From the NCBI GenBank assembly GCA_961205875.1, contig OY540818.1:1038001-1102000 (forward strand): a stretch of 64,000 nt of DNA, in the 5' to 3' direction. The notes under the pieces are model-generated. The model was not told where the DNA came from. It worked only from the letters and a program-made list of their open reading frames with translations, and ran no database searches. The stretch is from Sialis fuliginosa. Its lineage: Eukaryota > Arthropoda > Insecta > Megaloptera > Sialidae. The position numbers were made by a program, and so were the translations under genes. Of this stretch, positions 9,866 to 24,100 are shown in pieces. Within the stretch, counting starts at the first letter, position 1. Every line of letters starts with the position of its first letter.

Positions 9866-12800
9866 CATTGAGTAAAAAATAACAAGAGAAACAACGTATA
9901 CGGGAGAGTTGAAACGCAGTAGATATATGAACCATGCACTATTTGAGCCCCAGGAAGTGCTGGTATCTATTGAAAAAATTATTAATTATACATATGAAAT
10001 ATCTGGTTTTCGACTCTGCTAAATCGTCAGATTTTAAGCTCCGCCCTTCTGAAATGATTTACGAACGTCTTGTTTACATTATTTTAAGTCGGCTGATACG
10101 TGATACAAAGGCGGCAAGAACGTTGCAAGAAATTATTCGTTACTTATTATCTTTTTCTTTTAAATAAAACAAAAAAAATATGTAATGTTAAAATTATTTG
10201 AGATAATTGCTGCTATCAATAATATAATAGATTTTTGCTTTAAAATAGGTTTTTATAAGTTGTAAGAAATTTAAATTTGTGACGCGATGTTACATTACTG
10301 ATGATATAATAAGTAAAATTAGATTGATCGTTTTATTCATTTCAAATTAATATAAAAATATATCAAAACTAAAAATATGGTTCTGCGGTTTTTTGTATCT
10401 ACATTGCTTTAAACATAGAATATGGATTGTGGACCGATACATATTACATATAATAATATATACAAAATAAGTTTTTTTATCTTCTTCAATGAAAATTAAA
10501 AATTCTTTTGTTTTTATTTCTCAAATATTATTTATTAAAATTACTTTTGACCAAATATCATCGAAATTTTTATTATTTATGTACATTTTTTTGATATTTT
10601 GAAGAAATAAAAATCCTTTTTTTAGGCCGACGCGACGGCTGGAATGTTTCTACATATAAAGAAAAACAGAAAAAATAATAATTTAATATTGCATCCCCTG
10701 TCGCGTATGGAGAGTCGTAATTATTTTCATTCGATCCGGCGGGAAAAATACTATGGGGAAGTACCCTCTCTCGCATAGGAGCCGAAATATTTACAATTTT
10801 TTAAGTTCGGTTAGGTAAATAATACATACCTATAGATAATACAAATTTTTGTATGATAATCGATAAACAGGTCAAATTTTACACACCCATTTTTTTATCT
10901 AATACATTTTTCGGGATACAAAGTAGCATATGTCGTTCTTCAGGATGCAAGCTATCTTCCAGCCAAATTTCATGAAGATCGGTTCATCGGTTTAGTCGTG
11001 AAAAGGTAAAAAAAAAACAGACAAACACACTTTCGCATATGTAATATTAGTATGGATTTAAAGCAATGAAAAAAAATTGGAATAAAAGATTTCACGATTT
11101 CTATTACTAAACATTACATTCTAAAAGGTAAGCTGAAACGTCGAAAACCACACGTAAAATCTCGGTTTGAAACATTGAAAGCTTGTTCAAATTGTCCAAT
11201 AAGAACTAGAATATTGTGTAAGGAATGTGACGAGATTTTTCGATGTGTTTCAAAAACAAAGACTAAAATAAGTCAGCTATCAGAGAGAGGCAAGGGGACT
11301 CACAATAAAAAAGCACCCCAAAATGTACACAGTAATTTGAATATGACTGAAAGATATAAAACATGTAGTTTATAATGTTTTATCACTAAAAATTCCGAAA
11401 AAAATGATGATTTTTAAATTTTTACCCCCACCATATTGAATTAAAAACGGGGAATGAGTGAAAATATTTACTGTAATAGTGTATTTAACATAGAATTTCA
11501 CTTTTATTATAAGTAGCTCATAAAAGCATGATACAAAAAAAATCTTAATTTTAGAATTTTTTTTTTTATTTTTACCATTTTGGTGAGTTTTAAATGGTTT
11601 AAGGTGACAAAAAAAAATGTTTTCTTAAACTCTGATACCTCCGATCACCGTTGATCATAGTTTCAATTCAATTCTGATACTCTTTCGACTTGAAAAAAAG
11701 TGAAAATAAAAAATCTCTTATTTTTTGATACTTTTCGATTTAAAATCCGCCATATTTTTTTCAGAGCCATAAAAATGCAATTTTGAACCCGGAAATCGAA
11801 AGAGCACACTCGAAAATAGTAAAATACATTACTTTTATTTATATTAGTTCCATTATTCTTAATGAGTTTGGAGCTCAAAGATTGACGAAAAAATTGTTAT
11901 TTTGGTCCTTAATGAGTTAAATTGCCGTTACCCAAAAAAGTGGTATTTCATTAAGATCGGTTTAGCTGTGAAAAAGTAACAGACAGAAAGATAGACCCAC
12001 ATTCGCATTTATAATATAAGTACGGAATATTTCGGTATTTTGGTTTTCATTCATTGTACAAAATTGTAAATATCTCGACTCCTATGTGAGATGGGGGACT
12101 GTTTTTCCCTCTAAACCTCCATTCCCGTAGAATTTTTCCTACCGAATCTAATAAAACTAATTACAACCCTCTATATGTGAATATATAGGAGGTAAAATAT
12201 TTAAAAAAAAAATTTTTTTGGTTTTCATTCATTATACAAAATCGTAAATATCTCGAATCCTATGCAAGTTAGGGGGTTGATTTTCCCCCTAAAACCCCTA
12301 CCCACGTAGTATTTTTCCCGCCGGATACAATGAAACCAATTACAACTCTTCATATGTGACAGGGGGTGAAATATTAATGACCAAAAAAATGTTCCCATAC
12401 AAACTTTTCCACCTCCTTGCAATTCCTTACGGGTTGTTTTTCGGGAATCGAAGTAGCTTTTATCCTTTCCCAGTATGCAAGCTATCTTACTGTCAAATTT
12501 CATCAAGATCGGTTCAGCGGTTTAGCCGTGAAAAGGTAACAAACAGACAGAGAGACAGACAGACACACTTTCGCATTTATAATATTAGTATAAAAAAAAA
12601 AAATTCTACTAATTGATATCTATATTTTGACACCCCACAAATTCTATGACGTCCCTCCCTATTATTCCAAAATTTAAAATTATATTGTTGACTTTAGTAT
12701 TTTTCTTTGGTAGTCTCACCACAGCCTCATTACCAATTTTTTTTCAGATTTTTTGAGCCAGTAGTTACAAAGTTAGAGGGGTGGGGGGGCAAAATAAAAT

Positions 12801-13862
12801 TTTACTTTTAGCCTCCTACAGGAGCCATTTTTGAGTTAGAAAAAAAATAAAAAATATGGTCATATTCTACTAATTGAGATCTACTATATTTCGATAACCC
12901 ACATGCCTAGATATGAAAATTAAACTTAAAAATTCTGACACCCGTCCCTATTATTCCAAAATTTAAAATGATATTATTGACTTTAGTATTTAACGTTGGT
13001 AGTCTCACTAAAGCCACTTTACCAAATTTTTGCAGATTTTTTGAACCAGTAGTTACCGAGGTAGAGGGGGGACAAAATTAAAAACTGCTTTTAGCCTCCT
13101 GCTGGCGCTATTTTTGAGTTAGAAAAAAAATATATAAAAAAATAGGGTCAAATTTTACTTATTGAAATCTACATTTTGATACCCCACACGTCTTGATATA
13201 CAATTTTTTATTTATTTTTATTTGCTTTAAAGCTCCCTGCTGGCGCAATTTTTGATTTAAAAAAAAATAAGAAAAAGCGTCAAATTCCACTGGTTTGGTT
13301 ATACATTTTAACGTGCCACATGCCTTGATATAAAAAAAATATTTTGTTTACCTAGCTTCTCCTTAGCGTCAACCCTGAAAAATTATTTTTTCAACAAAGT
13401 ACATCTTTTACTAGAAGGCATTATTTGACATGTTCAGTAAAAATTTCAAGTTACTAGCTTATATAGTTAACGAGATATTTTGCTTTGACTGAAAATGACG
13501 GACAGACGGGCGACAAAGTGAGATTAATAGGGTTTCTTCGGAACCCTAAAAAAGAGTTTGTTCATTATTTTAATTTTAATAACACATTTATTATACCAAT
13601 AATTTTTCCAACTACTAACATAACTTTTTCAATTACATATAAATACATATTCATGTTAGAAATGTATTAAATAGATCAGTCGCGCCCGACAGAAGGTTAA
13701 AAATAAAATAATAGTACGAATCACAAGTCACAACGTGTGAAATAGTTAAAGCCGCGTTAATGTTTACATTAACATGAACAGAAACTAGTAATATATATAT
13801 TAAACTGGTTTGGGTAAAGGCGGAGCTTAAGCTTTGTGTGCTGTCAAGCGAGGTGCACGGGA
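9866..13862 (-). repeat. Composite body U2 (inverted relative to U1 and U3)
   Basis: Starts with the 31-mer at 9866-9896, which forms the exact centre of a palindrome with U1: CTCCCGTATA before it and TATACGGGAG after it. It runs as the reverse complement of U1 but with more divergence in the satellite and Helitron-like part (for example 12000-12600). It ends at ...GCACGGGAC, lacking the 120-bp cap, where U3's 31-mer begins. Confidence 0.8.
11060..11375 (+). pseudogene. Transposase-like C-terminal Cys-rich fragment (U2 copy; piggyBac-like?)
   Basis: An open frame runs from about 11060 to the stop at 11375, longer than its Met-started part (11175-11375). Upstream of the Met it reads a basic stretch (KGKLKRRKPHVKSRFETL). 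Then comes KACSNCP...RTRILCKECDEI, with CxxC, a spacer of ten, CxxC and another Cys. This layout resembles the C-terminal cysteine-rich domain of piggyBac-type transposases. The catalytic part is absent. Copies at 8126-8446 and 16394-16714 keep the same frame, which may reflect recent duplication rather than selection. The composite's 7-bp duplication does not fit piggyBac (TTAA), so this is probably a passenger. Confidence 0.4.
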
Positions 13863-13863
13863 C

Positions 13864-16800
13864 CATTGAGTAAAGAATAACAAGAGAAACAACGCAATGT
13901 ATTTTGATGAAACGGGGACGATGTTCCAAGCTCTAGATGGCAGCACTCAAGCCATCTTACAATCGGAACTTGAACTAACTTATTATCCAAGATACAAAAT
14001 TATCCGTCCCGTACCCCTCGCTTGACAGCACACTAAGCTAAAGCTCCGCCTATACCCAAACCAGTTTAATATATGTACTACTAGTTTCTGTTCATGTTAA
14101 TGTAAACATCGAAGCGGCGGCTTTAACTATTTTACACATTGTGACTTGTGATTCGTACTATTATTTTCTTTTTAACCTTTCGTCGGGCGCGACTGATCTA
14201 TTTGATACATTTCTAACATGAATATGTATTTATATGTAATTGAAAAAGTTATGTTAGTAGTTGGAAAAATTATTGGTATAATAAATGTATTATTAAAATT
14301 AAAATAATGAACAAACTCTTTTTTAGGGTTCCGAAGAAACCCTATTAATCTCACTTTGTCGTCCGTCCGTCCGTCATTTTCAGTCAAAGCAAAATATCTC
14401 GTTAACTATATAAGCTTATAACTTGAAATTTTTACTGAACATGTAAAATAATGCCTTCTAGTAAAATATGTACTTTGTTGAAAAAATAATTTTTCAGGGT
14501 TGACGCTAAGGAGAAGTTAGGTAAACAAAATATTTTTTTTATATCAAGGCATGTGGCACGTTAAAATGTATAACCAAACCAGTGGAATTTGACGCTTTTT
14601 CTTATTTTTTTTTAAATCAAAAATTGCGCCAGCAGGGAGCTTTAAAGCAAATCAAAAAAAAAAAACAATTCTATATCAAGACGTGTGGGGTATCAAAATG
14701 TAGATTTCAATACGTAAAATTTGACCCTATTTTTCTAACTCAAAAATAACGCCAGCAGGACGCTAAAAGCAGTTTTTAATTTTGTCCCCCCTCTACCTCG
14801 GTAACTACTGGTTCAAAAAATCTGCAAAAATTTGGTAACGTGGCCTTAGTGAGACTACCAACGACAAATACTAAAGTCAATAATATCATTTTAAATTTTG
14901 GAATAATAGGGACGGGTGTCAGAATTTTTAATTTTAATTTTCATATCTAGGCATGTGGGTTATCGAAATATAGATCTCAATTAGTAGAATATGACCATAT
15001 TTTTTATTTTTTTTTTAACTCAAAAATGGCGCCTATAGGAGGCTAAAATTAATATTTTATTTTGTCCCCCCCCCCCCCTCTAACTTTGTAACTACTGGCT
15101 CAAAAAATCTGAAAAAAAATTGGTAATGAGGCTGTGGTGAGACTACCTATGACAAATACTAAAGTCAACAATATAATTTTAAATTTTGGAATAATAGGGA
15201 GGGACGTCATATAATTTTTTATTTTTATATATAGGCATGTGGGGTGTCAAAATATAGATAACAATTAGTAGAATTTATTTTTATTTATACTAATATTATA
15301 AATGCGAAAGTGTGTCTTATATTCTGAAGAAGGACATGGGCAACATAGTCTCCCGAAAAAACAACACCTAAAGGATTGCAAGGGGGTGGAAAAGTTTGTA
15401 TGGAAAAAAATTGTTTGGTCATTAATATTTCACCCCCTGTTATTTATTCAGGGTTGTAATTGGTTTCATTCTATCCGGCGGAAAAAATACCACGAGGGTT
15501 GGGGTTTTAGAAGGAAAAAAAACACCTTATCTCACATAGGAATTGAGTTATTTACGATTTTGTATAATGAATGAAAAAAAAGGAATATTTCACCCCCTAT
15601 TCAAATATGAAGAGTTTTAATTAGTTTTATTAGATCCGGCGGGAGAAATACTACGGGGTTGAGGATTTTAGAGGTAAAACAACCCCCTATCACGCATATG
15701 AGCCGTGATATTTACATTTTTTCTATAATGAATAAAAGGAAACAAATTTAATATTTCACCCCCTTTCATATATGGATAGTTTTAATTTGTTTCATTCGAT
15801 CGGGTGGGGGGGGGGGGGAATACCACTTTTTTGGGTAACGGCTATTTAACCCATTAAGGACCAAAATAACATTTTTTTTCGTCAATCTTTGAGCTCCAAA
15901 CTCATTAAGAATAATGGAAGTAATATAAATAAAAGTAATGTATTTTACTATTTTCGAGTGTGCTCTTTCTATTTCCGGGTTCAAAATTACATTTTTATGG
16001 CTCTGAAAAAAAAATATGGCGAATTTTAAGTCGAAAAGTATCAAAAAATAAGAGATTTTTTATTTTCACCTTTTTTTCGAGTCGAAAGAGTATCAGAATT
16101 GAATTGAAACTATGATCAACGGTGATCGGAGGTATCAGAGTTTAAGAAAACATTTTTTTTCTCACCTTAAACCATTTTAAACTCACCAAAATGTTAAAAA
16201 TAATAAAAAAAATTGTAAAATTAAGATTTTTTTTGTATCATGCTTTTATGAGCTACTTATAATAAAAGTGAAATTCTATGTTAGATACACTATTACAGTA
16301 AATATTTTCACTCATTCCCCGTTTTTAATTCAATATGGTGGGGGTAAAAATTAAAAAATCATAATTTTTTTCGGAATTTTTAGTGATAAGACATTATAAA
16401 CTACATGTTTTATATCTTTCAGTCATATTCAAATTACTGTGTACATTTTGGGGTGCTTTTTTATTGTGAGTCCCCTTGCCTCTCTCTGATAGCTGACTTA
16501 TTTTAGTGTTTGTTTTTGAAACACATCGCAAAATCTCGTCACATTCCTTACACAATATTCTAGTTCTTATTGGACAATTTGAACAAGCTTTCAATGTTTC
16601 AAGCCGAGATTTTACGTGTGGTTTTCGACGTTTCAGCTTACCTTTTAGAATGTAATGTTTAGTAATAGAAGTCGTGAAATCTTTTATTCCAATTTTTTTT
16701 CATTGCTTTAAATCCATACTAATATTACATATGCGAAAGTGTGTTTGTCTGTTTTTTTTTACCTTTTCACGACTAAGCCGATGAACCGATCTTCATGAAA

Positions 16801-18090
16801 TTTGGCTGGAAGATAGCTTGCATCCTGAAGAACGACATATGCTACTTTGTATCCCGAAAAATGTATTAGATAAAAAAATGGGTGTGTAAAATTTGACCTG
16901 TTTATCGATTATCATACAAAAATTTGTATTATCTATATGTATTATTTACCTAACCGAACTTAAAAAATTGTAAATATTTCGGCTCCTATGCGAGAGAGGG
17001 TACTTCCCCATAGTATTTTTCCCGCCGGATCGAATGAAAATAATTACGACTCACCATACGCGACAGGGGATGCAATATTAAATTATTATTTTTTCTGTTT
17101 TTCTTTATATGTAGAAACATTCCAGCCGTCGCGTCGGCCTAAAAAAAGGATTTTTATTTCTTCAAAATATCAAAAAAAATGTACATAAATAATAAAAATT
17201 TCGATGATATTTGGTCAAAAGTAATTTTAATAAATAATATTTGAGAAATAAAAACAAAAACAAAAGAATTTTTAATTTTTATTAAAGAAGATAAAAAAAC
17301 TTATTTTGTATATATTACTATATGTAATATGTATCGGTCCACAATCCATATTCTATGTTTAAAGCAATGTAGATACAAAAAACCGCAGAACCATATTTTT
17401 AGTTTTGATATATTTTTATATTAATTTGAAATGAATAAAACGATCAATCTAATTTTACTTATTATATCATCAGTAATGTAACATCGCGTCACAAATTTAA
17501 ATTTCTTACAACTTATAAAAACCTATTTTAAAGCAAAAATCTATTATATTATTGATAGCAGCAATTATCTCAAATAATTTTAACATTACATATTTTTTTT
17601 GTTTTATTTAAAAGAAAAAGATAATAAGTAACGAATATTTCTTGCAACGTTCTTGCCGCCTTTGTATCACGTATCAGCCGACTTAAAATAATGTAAACAA
17701 GACGTTCGTAAATCATTTTAGAAGGGCGGAGCTTAAAATCTGACGATTTAGCAGAGTCGAAAACCAGATATTTCATATGAATAATTAATAATTTTTTCAA
17801 TAGATACCAGCACTTCCTGGGGCTCAAATAGTGCATGGTTCATATATCTACTGCGTTTCAACTCTCCCATATACGTTGTTTCTCTTGTTATTCTTTACTC
17901 AATGACGGGACGGATAATTTTGTATCTTGGATAATAAGTTAGTTCAAGTTCCGATTGTAAGATGGCTTGAGTGCTGCCACCTAGAGCTTGGAACATCGTC
18001 CCCGTTTCATCAAAATACATTGCGTTGTTTCTCTTGTTATTCTTTACTCAATGCGTATACGTTGTTTCTCTTGTTATTTTTTACTCAATG
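13864..18090 (+). repeat. Composite body U3 with extra terminal caps
   Basis: A near-identical repeat of U1 (for example 15302-15574 equals 7038-7310 in translation). After its right 31-mer (17874-17904) come an inverted copy of the 120-bp cap and another 31-mer (17905-18053), then CGTATA, then the outermost 31-mer (18060-18090). The stacked ends suggest repeated recombination or transposition between termini. Confidence 0.8.
16394..16714 (-). pseudogene. Cys-rich transposase-like C-terminal fragment (U3 copy)
   Basis: The 66 residues after the Met are identical to those of the U1 copy, which shows recent duplication of the U bodies. There is no upstream catalytic domain. Confidence 0.4.
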
Positions 18091-18921
18091 ATTAAACTTA
18101 TTAACCTGTCTAAGCACTGATCTGATAATATGTCAAATGGTTTTAGATAGCTCTAATATGCGCGCGCATCTGCCGCGAAATTTAAAAATTACATTTTTAA
18201 AATTCTTTATTTACGTTTTATATTTCATTTAAACTTGAGATTGATTTAAAATTAGTTTATTATATATAAATAAGTCTTAACCATAATTAATCAAACGTTA
18301 TTTTATTAAAAATATCGTTTGTTTTCCTTTTTCTGATTATTAGAAAACATTCATTTAGAATCTTCCAACTGACAGATTATTGCATACATGTTACATGCTT
18401 ATAAACAGCAACTTAACATATTTATGATTTTATAAGAGAATGCAATATCAATATTTTCTTTTTAATTATTTTCTGTTTTAAAAATATCGTACAAAATTGC
18501 TAACAATTTGTATTAACTTAAAAAGAGTAATTTCATATATGTATGTTCTTTAATTTATTTATGAAATTTAATTTACAAAAATTATAAAATATGTCAAAAA
18601 ATAAAAAATTATTTTGTAATGCAATTACATAGGTACCTAGCTACACTAAAAATAATTCAAGAAATCCTGAATAAATTGCTAACAATAAGATAAAATAAAT
18701 CACCTCTGAAAAAATTAAAAAGATCAAAAAAATTCTATGTCAATAAACTTTTTTTTTTTGATTTTATTAAGATAATAAAAAATATACAGCATATGAGATA
18801 TTTTAATACAAAATTACATACTTTGTACTTTGAAAATCTAACATTTATAAAGTTTGTTATAATAAAATAATGCACAAATATTATGAATAAAATTTGTTTT
18901 TATAATTCAACCCCGTCGGCT
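18091..18921 (+). repeat. Repeat R copy 1, segment b
   Basis: Continues R after the composite, matching 49095-49919. It starts with the duplicated ATTAAAC and ends at CGTCGGCT, where the foldback element begins. No gene seen. Confidence 0.9.
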
Positions 18922-21150
18922 TAGTCCACGGTATTTAGATTAAAATTCGATAAATAGAAGAAAAAAATTATAAAGTTTTGAAACTTTGTCCACGAACTCT
19001 CAATAAGGTTCGGAATAAGAGCCCGAAAAGTTCCCACCTAAATCGTGGATGGAACATCCCCTTTCACGTAAAAAACTACCCCCGAAATGAAAATTATTCC
19101 AGTTTGTCCCATTTTTCATCCGAACCGCCGTTTGGAGAAAAAAATATTACAGGAATTAAAGATTCTACATAAAATTCTACGTAAAAAATGTCATATGCAC
19201 TATTCGGTTAATTCCCAGCCTACTCTCGCAATCGTTGCCCAAAGTGAAGGGTAGTTTGGGAACGCAGCGAAAAATCGGTATAACATGAGTTTTCAACATC
19301 CGTATTTCCAAAACGGCTGATTTTACGTAAAAAATGATTATGATAAAAATTATAGAACTTAATCTTCTCAATGAGATCCATGTACCACGAATTTTTTTAA
19401 AACGTTTTTCATTGATTTTTTTGCCCATGTTTCACAAACGTGCATTCTATTATTTTACATGGAGAAGATTTTTTAGTAAAAATTATCATCAAAATATAGT
19501 AAAATATGTTGTCTATGTGTGTGCGTATGTGTATGTGTGCCTGACCCCTGAATTTTTATCGCACGCTTAACTCATGAATCACTGGACCGATTTTAATGAA
19601 ACTTTCTTTGTTGGTTCTGACTAGTAGATGATCCCATTTAAAAATCATCAAAATCGTGTGAAAGGTAAGGAGGTAGTACCTCAAAATCGGTATTTTTTCA
19701 AAATATCTCAAAAGGACGCATCGTTTGTTTAAATTGTAGTATATTTTGTAAAAAAAAATGGAGTGTACAATGTACATTTGTGAAAAAAGGCCAAAAAATC
19801 AATGAAAAACGTTTGAAATAAAAATCGTAGCACATGAATCTCATAGAAGAGATTCAGTTCTATAATTTTCATAATAATAATTTTTTACGTTAAGTTCACC
19901 GTTACGAAAATATTTACGGTGAAAAATCATGTTATGCAGATTTTTTGCTTCGTTCTCAAAACTACCCTTCACTTTGAGCTTCAATTGCGAGAGTAGGCTG
20001 GGGATTAGCCAAATAGAACATAAACTTTTTTTACGTAGAATTTTATATAGAATCTTTAATTCTTGCTGTATTTTTTTTTCGAATGACGGTTCGGAAGAAA
20101 AATATTGCGAAAGGTTCACGAAAGGAAATATATTTAAATCCGCAAAAAATTAGTTCGTTTCATAAGTTGGTTGTCCAATAGAAATATGCCATAATTTTAT
20201 CTCATCGATATATGGAGTTTATCAACAACATTCCTATTGGGTATTTTACCAAACTAAATCTTGACAGACAGTTATCATAGGCGCTACAAAATGGAGTTAA
20301 AATGAAAACGAACAACATTTTATCATTTATTTTCACTACAGAGGCACAATGTCTACCTTACATCTTCAAAACTTTAAATCAGAACTGTCAAGTGGGTTGC
20401 TGGAAACGATCCGGCTGTATTAAAATTGGTTTGCGCTGCTTAACCATGTATTTCAACTACCATAGAGAAGGTTGTCTAAATTCGTCAATCGAAGAGGAAT
20501 TAATCCAAGAAGCCAACATAAAATCAATAAAAATATACAAAACTTAGTGGAATAGACTTACGAGGGTAAACCACTAAATTAAAGTTTGTTAAAAGCTGTA
20601 CTCAATGGGTTGTATGGAAAAGAGCTCAAAATATGGAATGTACGTTTGTGAAAAAGAGCAAAAAAATCAATGAAAAACGTTTGAAAAAAATTCGTGGTGC
20701 ATGGATCTCATAGAGAAGATTAAGTTATATAATTTTTATCATAATCATTTTTTACGTAAAATCAGCCGTTTTGGAAATATGTATGTTGAAAACTATTGTT
20801 ACGCCGATTTTTCGCTGCGTTCCCAAAACTACCCTTCACTTTGAGCAACGATTGCGAGAGTAGGCTGGGAATTAACCGAATAGTGCACATGACATTTTTT
20901 ACGTAGAATTTTATGTAAAATCTTTAATTCCTGTAATATTTTTTTCTCCGAACGGCGGTTCGGATGAAAAATGGGAAAAACTGGAATAATTTTCATTCCG
21001 GGGATAGTTTTTTACGTGAAAGGGGATGTTCCATCCACAATTTAGGTGGGAACTTTTCGGGCTCTTATTTCAAACCCTATAAGAGTTCGTGGACAAAGTA
21101 TCAAAACTTTATGAATTTGTTCTTCTAAAATATCTAATTTACTTGGACTA
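18922..21150. mobile_element. 2.2-kb foldback element with TAGTCC ends
   Basis: Terminal TAGTCCACGG...ACTTGGACTA, flanked by GCT on both sides (18919-18921 and 21151-21153). R copy 2 at 49917-49925 shows the empty site CGGCTACTG. Long inverted arms (about 18960-19440 against 20640-21120) surround the middle, and a third partial arm lies at 19757-20150. The core contains 'cactggaccgattttaatgaaa', a phrase like that in Helitron-type repeats, and an 81-residue ORF (20302-20547) with several Cys that I do not recognise. No transposase identified. Confidence 0.8.
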
Positions 21151-24100
21151 GCTACTGTAAATTGTTTTACAAAACTATAAAAACAGCTGCATTTAAAAAA
21201 TAAATGTTAAGATATAACATTTTAAATATACATACTGATTACTGAACTAAATTATTAACAAATAACCGTGTCTTTTTCTTATAATTAAATAAAATAAATA
21301 TACCTATTATAACAAACACGGTTATCAAGTCACTGAAAATCACCACACTTTTTTTTAGAATTATTTATGTACAAAACAATATACTTATTTATATAATAAT
21401 AATATAATAAAACACTTTGACATTTATATAACACATTCCCTACTTTGAAAATCTAATATTTAAAACACAAATCAATTAAAATAATTAATTAAACTTATTA
21501 ACCTGTCTAAGCACTGATCTGATATTTTATGTCAAATGGTTGAGATAGCTCTAATATGCGCGCGCATCTGCCGCGAAATTTAAAAATTACATTTTTAAAA
21601 TTCTTTATTTACGTTTTATATTTCATTTAAACTTGAGATTGATTTAAAATTAGTTTATTATATATAAATAAGTCTTAACCATAATTAATCAAACGTTATT
21701 TTATTAAAAATATCGTTTGTTTTCCTTTTTCTGATTATTAGAAAATTTTCATTTAGAATCTTTCAACTGACAGATCATTGCATACATGTTACATGCTTAT
21801 AAACAGCAACTTAAATTTTATAAGAGAATTCAATATCAATGTTTTCTTTTTAATATTAAAAACATCGTACAAAATTGCTAACTTTTATTAACTTAAAATC
21901 AGTGATTTCATATAATATCAAAAAATGTTTTTTAATGTAATTAAATAAATAAAAAATTGTTATATTTAACCTAGGTTAGTTAACAATTATTTTTTAATTT
22001 ACTCTTAAAATAATTTAAGAAATCCTGAATAAAATTTAAATCGAACAACTATTGGAATATTATGTTGCTGTCTATTCGAAACGATTGACCTCTGAAGTCG
22101 AAATCACATCTAAAATAATGTTTTCGAAAAATAAAGCGAACGTTTGAAACAAATTTTCACTATCTTCATGTGAAACCGATCCAGACATATTCAGTTCGTT
22201 AATTGGTTCTTCTGACCAACAATATTACCTACTATTAATTGTCACTCTACGACACAAATAAATTTTCAATAGTGTCCGATCAAACATACTATTTCGGACA
22301 AGTTATCGATGGTATCGGATTCAGACAAAATCAGATCGAAGGTTTCACTCTGAAGATCGTAATGTAATATAAAACTTAATTATTGACAATAGTTAGTTAC
22401 GTAGACAATGGTCGATATCCAAGGCGTCTTTACGTAGATGCTGTATGAATGAAACAGCACAATAACATTTGTCATGTAATAATACCATATAGAATTAGAA
22501 ATTAATGATTAATTTATTTTATTTTAACTTTTTCGGAATCCAAAACTAAAAAAAATATTCTTTATTCATAATCGTAGCGTCCATCTTGTAAATTTTACAG
22601 ATAATAGAAACCGATGCAATTAATTAGTTGTCACGGAACTGTGAAATTGTACATATTCATTAGATATAAAATGCCTAATGATTTTATTAAAACAAAAAAC
22701 TCTTTATCAAAAATTTGGAGGGTATAAAAACAACTTATAAAAATTATAGTCCATCGATATATTTGAATTTTATAAAAATCCATGAAAATGATATAGTTTT
22801 GAAATTAATTTATCTGAAATATAGAAAATTAATAATAATTATTGGTAAATAATAGAAAACAATTGAAATCTAAACAGAATTATTTATTTAAATATTATAT
22901 GTATACAAAATATTTCAAAGATCATTATTTATATATTCTTAGCCGTTAAAACAAATAAAATTTATGTGTTCCTAACAAATACAATCTATCTTCTATAATA
23001 TAATATTATATTATAATGTCTATCTTCTTTAATAATATTTCTAGACTAAAGACCTTAGTTCCAAAACAAATAAAATTTATTAACAAAGATTTTATTTATT
23101 CCGGAACATTTGACAGTGAGTTGAGTTAATTTTTGACGGATTACATTTATTCAAGAAATTGGTAGATTTCGATGTATAGAACATGGTGATAACTTTTTCC
23201 CCCTTTGAAGAGCGAAGCATAACTTTCTAAAAGCCAATAAAGCTGCCTAAAATTAGTCATTTTGAAAAAAACATGGAAACTGTTAGATTTTAAATGTAAA
23301 GTTCCGTTTAAACGCTATGTTTAATGTCTCATTGAATTTCAAATTGAAATAAGATTTAATAGAAAAGAGAATGTTCTAAATAATGCTTTGTACCCGATGT
23401 CAATTACACAGCCACTGAACTTCGTTCATTCGAACACATTCTTCGAGAAGGAAAAATTCATAACGGTTATAATATAGGCTGTCAAAATTGTTTAATTCGT
23501 AACAAAACAAATAAATTACTTTGAATGTTAAAATGTTCTAATTTAAAATGAAAGTGGAGAACTGGCAGTTTAATAATGACAAACAATATCCGATCTTCTT
23601 GTCGAGAAATTATTTGACAATTAAATCGCTTTTGATTTTAATTACACTATAAATAATAATAATATAGCATTTTGTACCTATATGTACGATTTGATTACAG
23701 AAGTACATAAATTAATTCACATCAACAATATATTGTACTTATTTTTAATAATTCTACATGCATTTTAAATATATCCACACATCGATAAAGAATTTCACAT
23801 AAATTATCTGTTATCGAACACTGTTTTTTAAAATGATTTCACAATGTCTTGTTGAAGGTTGTGTCACTTCTCAAGATATTATATTATTAATTTAATATTC
23901 AACCTGCTTCATGAAATTTTCTGTTGGAAGTTAATTTTTTTAATTGGGAACTGACTTCGAAGTCCTGTAAAAAAAAAACAAAAATAAATCAATATCAATA
24001 CATAATTACAAATAAGATAAACCATATATTTTGTAAAATACAGGATAATTAAAATATACAAGTGGGTTTTTATGATCAAACGGTTTATAAGATACATTTA

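Larger units (their letters stand above)
5585..18090. mobile_element. 12.5-kb composite element with 31-bp inverted termini and 7-bp target duplication
   Basis: Left end CATTGAGTAAA...GAGAAACAACG (5585-5615). The right end (18060-18090) is its reverse complement with one mismatch. ATTAAAC is present at 5578-5584 and again at 18091-18097, while the empty site with a single ATTAAAC occurs in R near 21490, 49098, 50263 and 63762. The interior is three related ~4-kb bodies in alternating orientation (U1 forward, U2 inverted, U3 forward). It holds satellites, Helitron-like fragments and a transposase remnant, but no intact transposase. The 31-mer recurs at 9866-9896, 13864-13894, 17874-17904 and 18023-18053. 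Superfamily not recognised: a 7-bp duplication fits few classes, P-like being one. Confidence 0.88.

Noticed and set aside
9609..10167. 77-residue ORF starting MHYLSPRKCWYLL in several copies (2620, 9609, 9934, 17570)
   Set aside because: All copies lie at the same place in the repeated bodies; the C-terminus differs by frameshift, and composition is that of the AT-rich repeat. Not supported as a gene.
10573..10776. 67-residue ORF MRERVLPHSIF... (also 8723, 16988)
   Set aside because: Frame runs through the Helitron-like 'atccggcgggaaaaatac' monomer; a repeat shadow.
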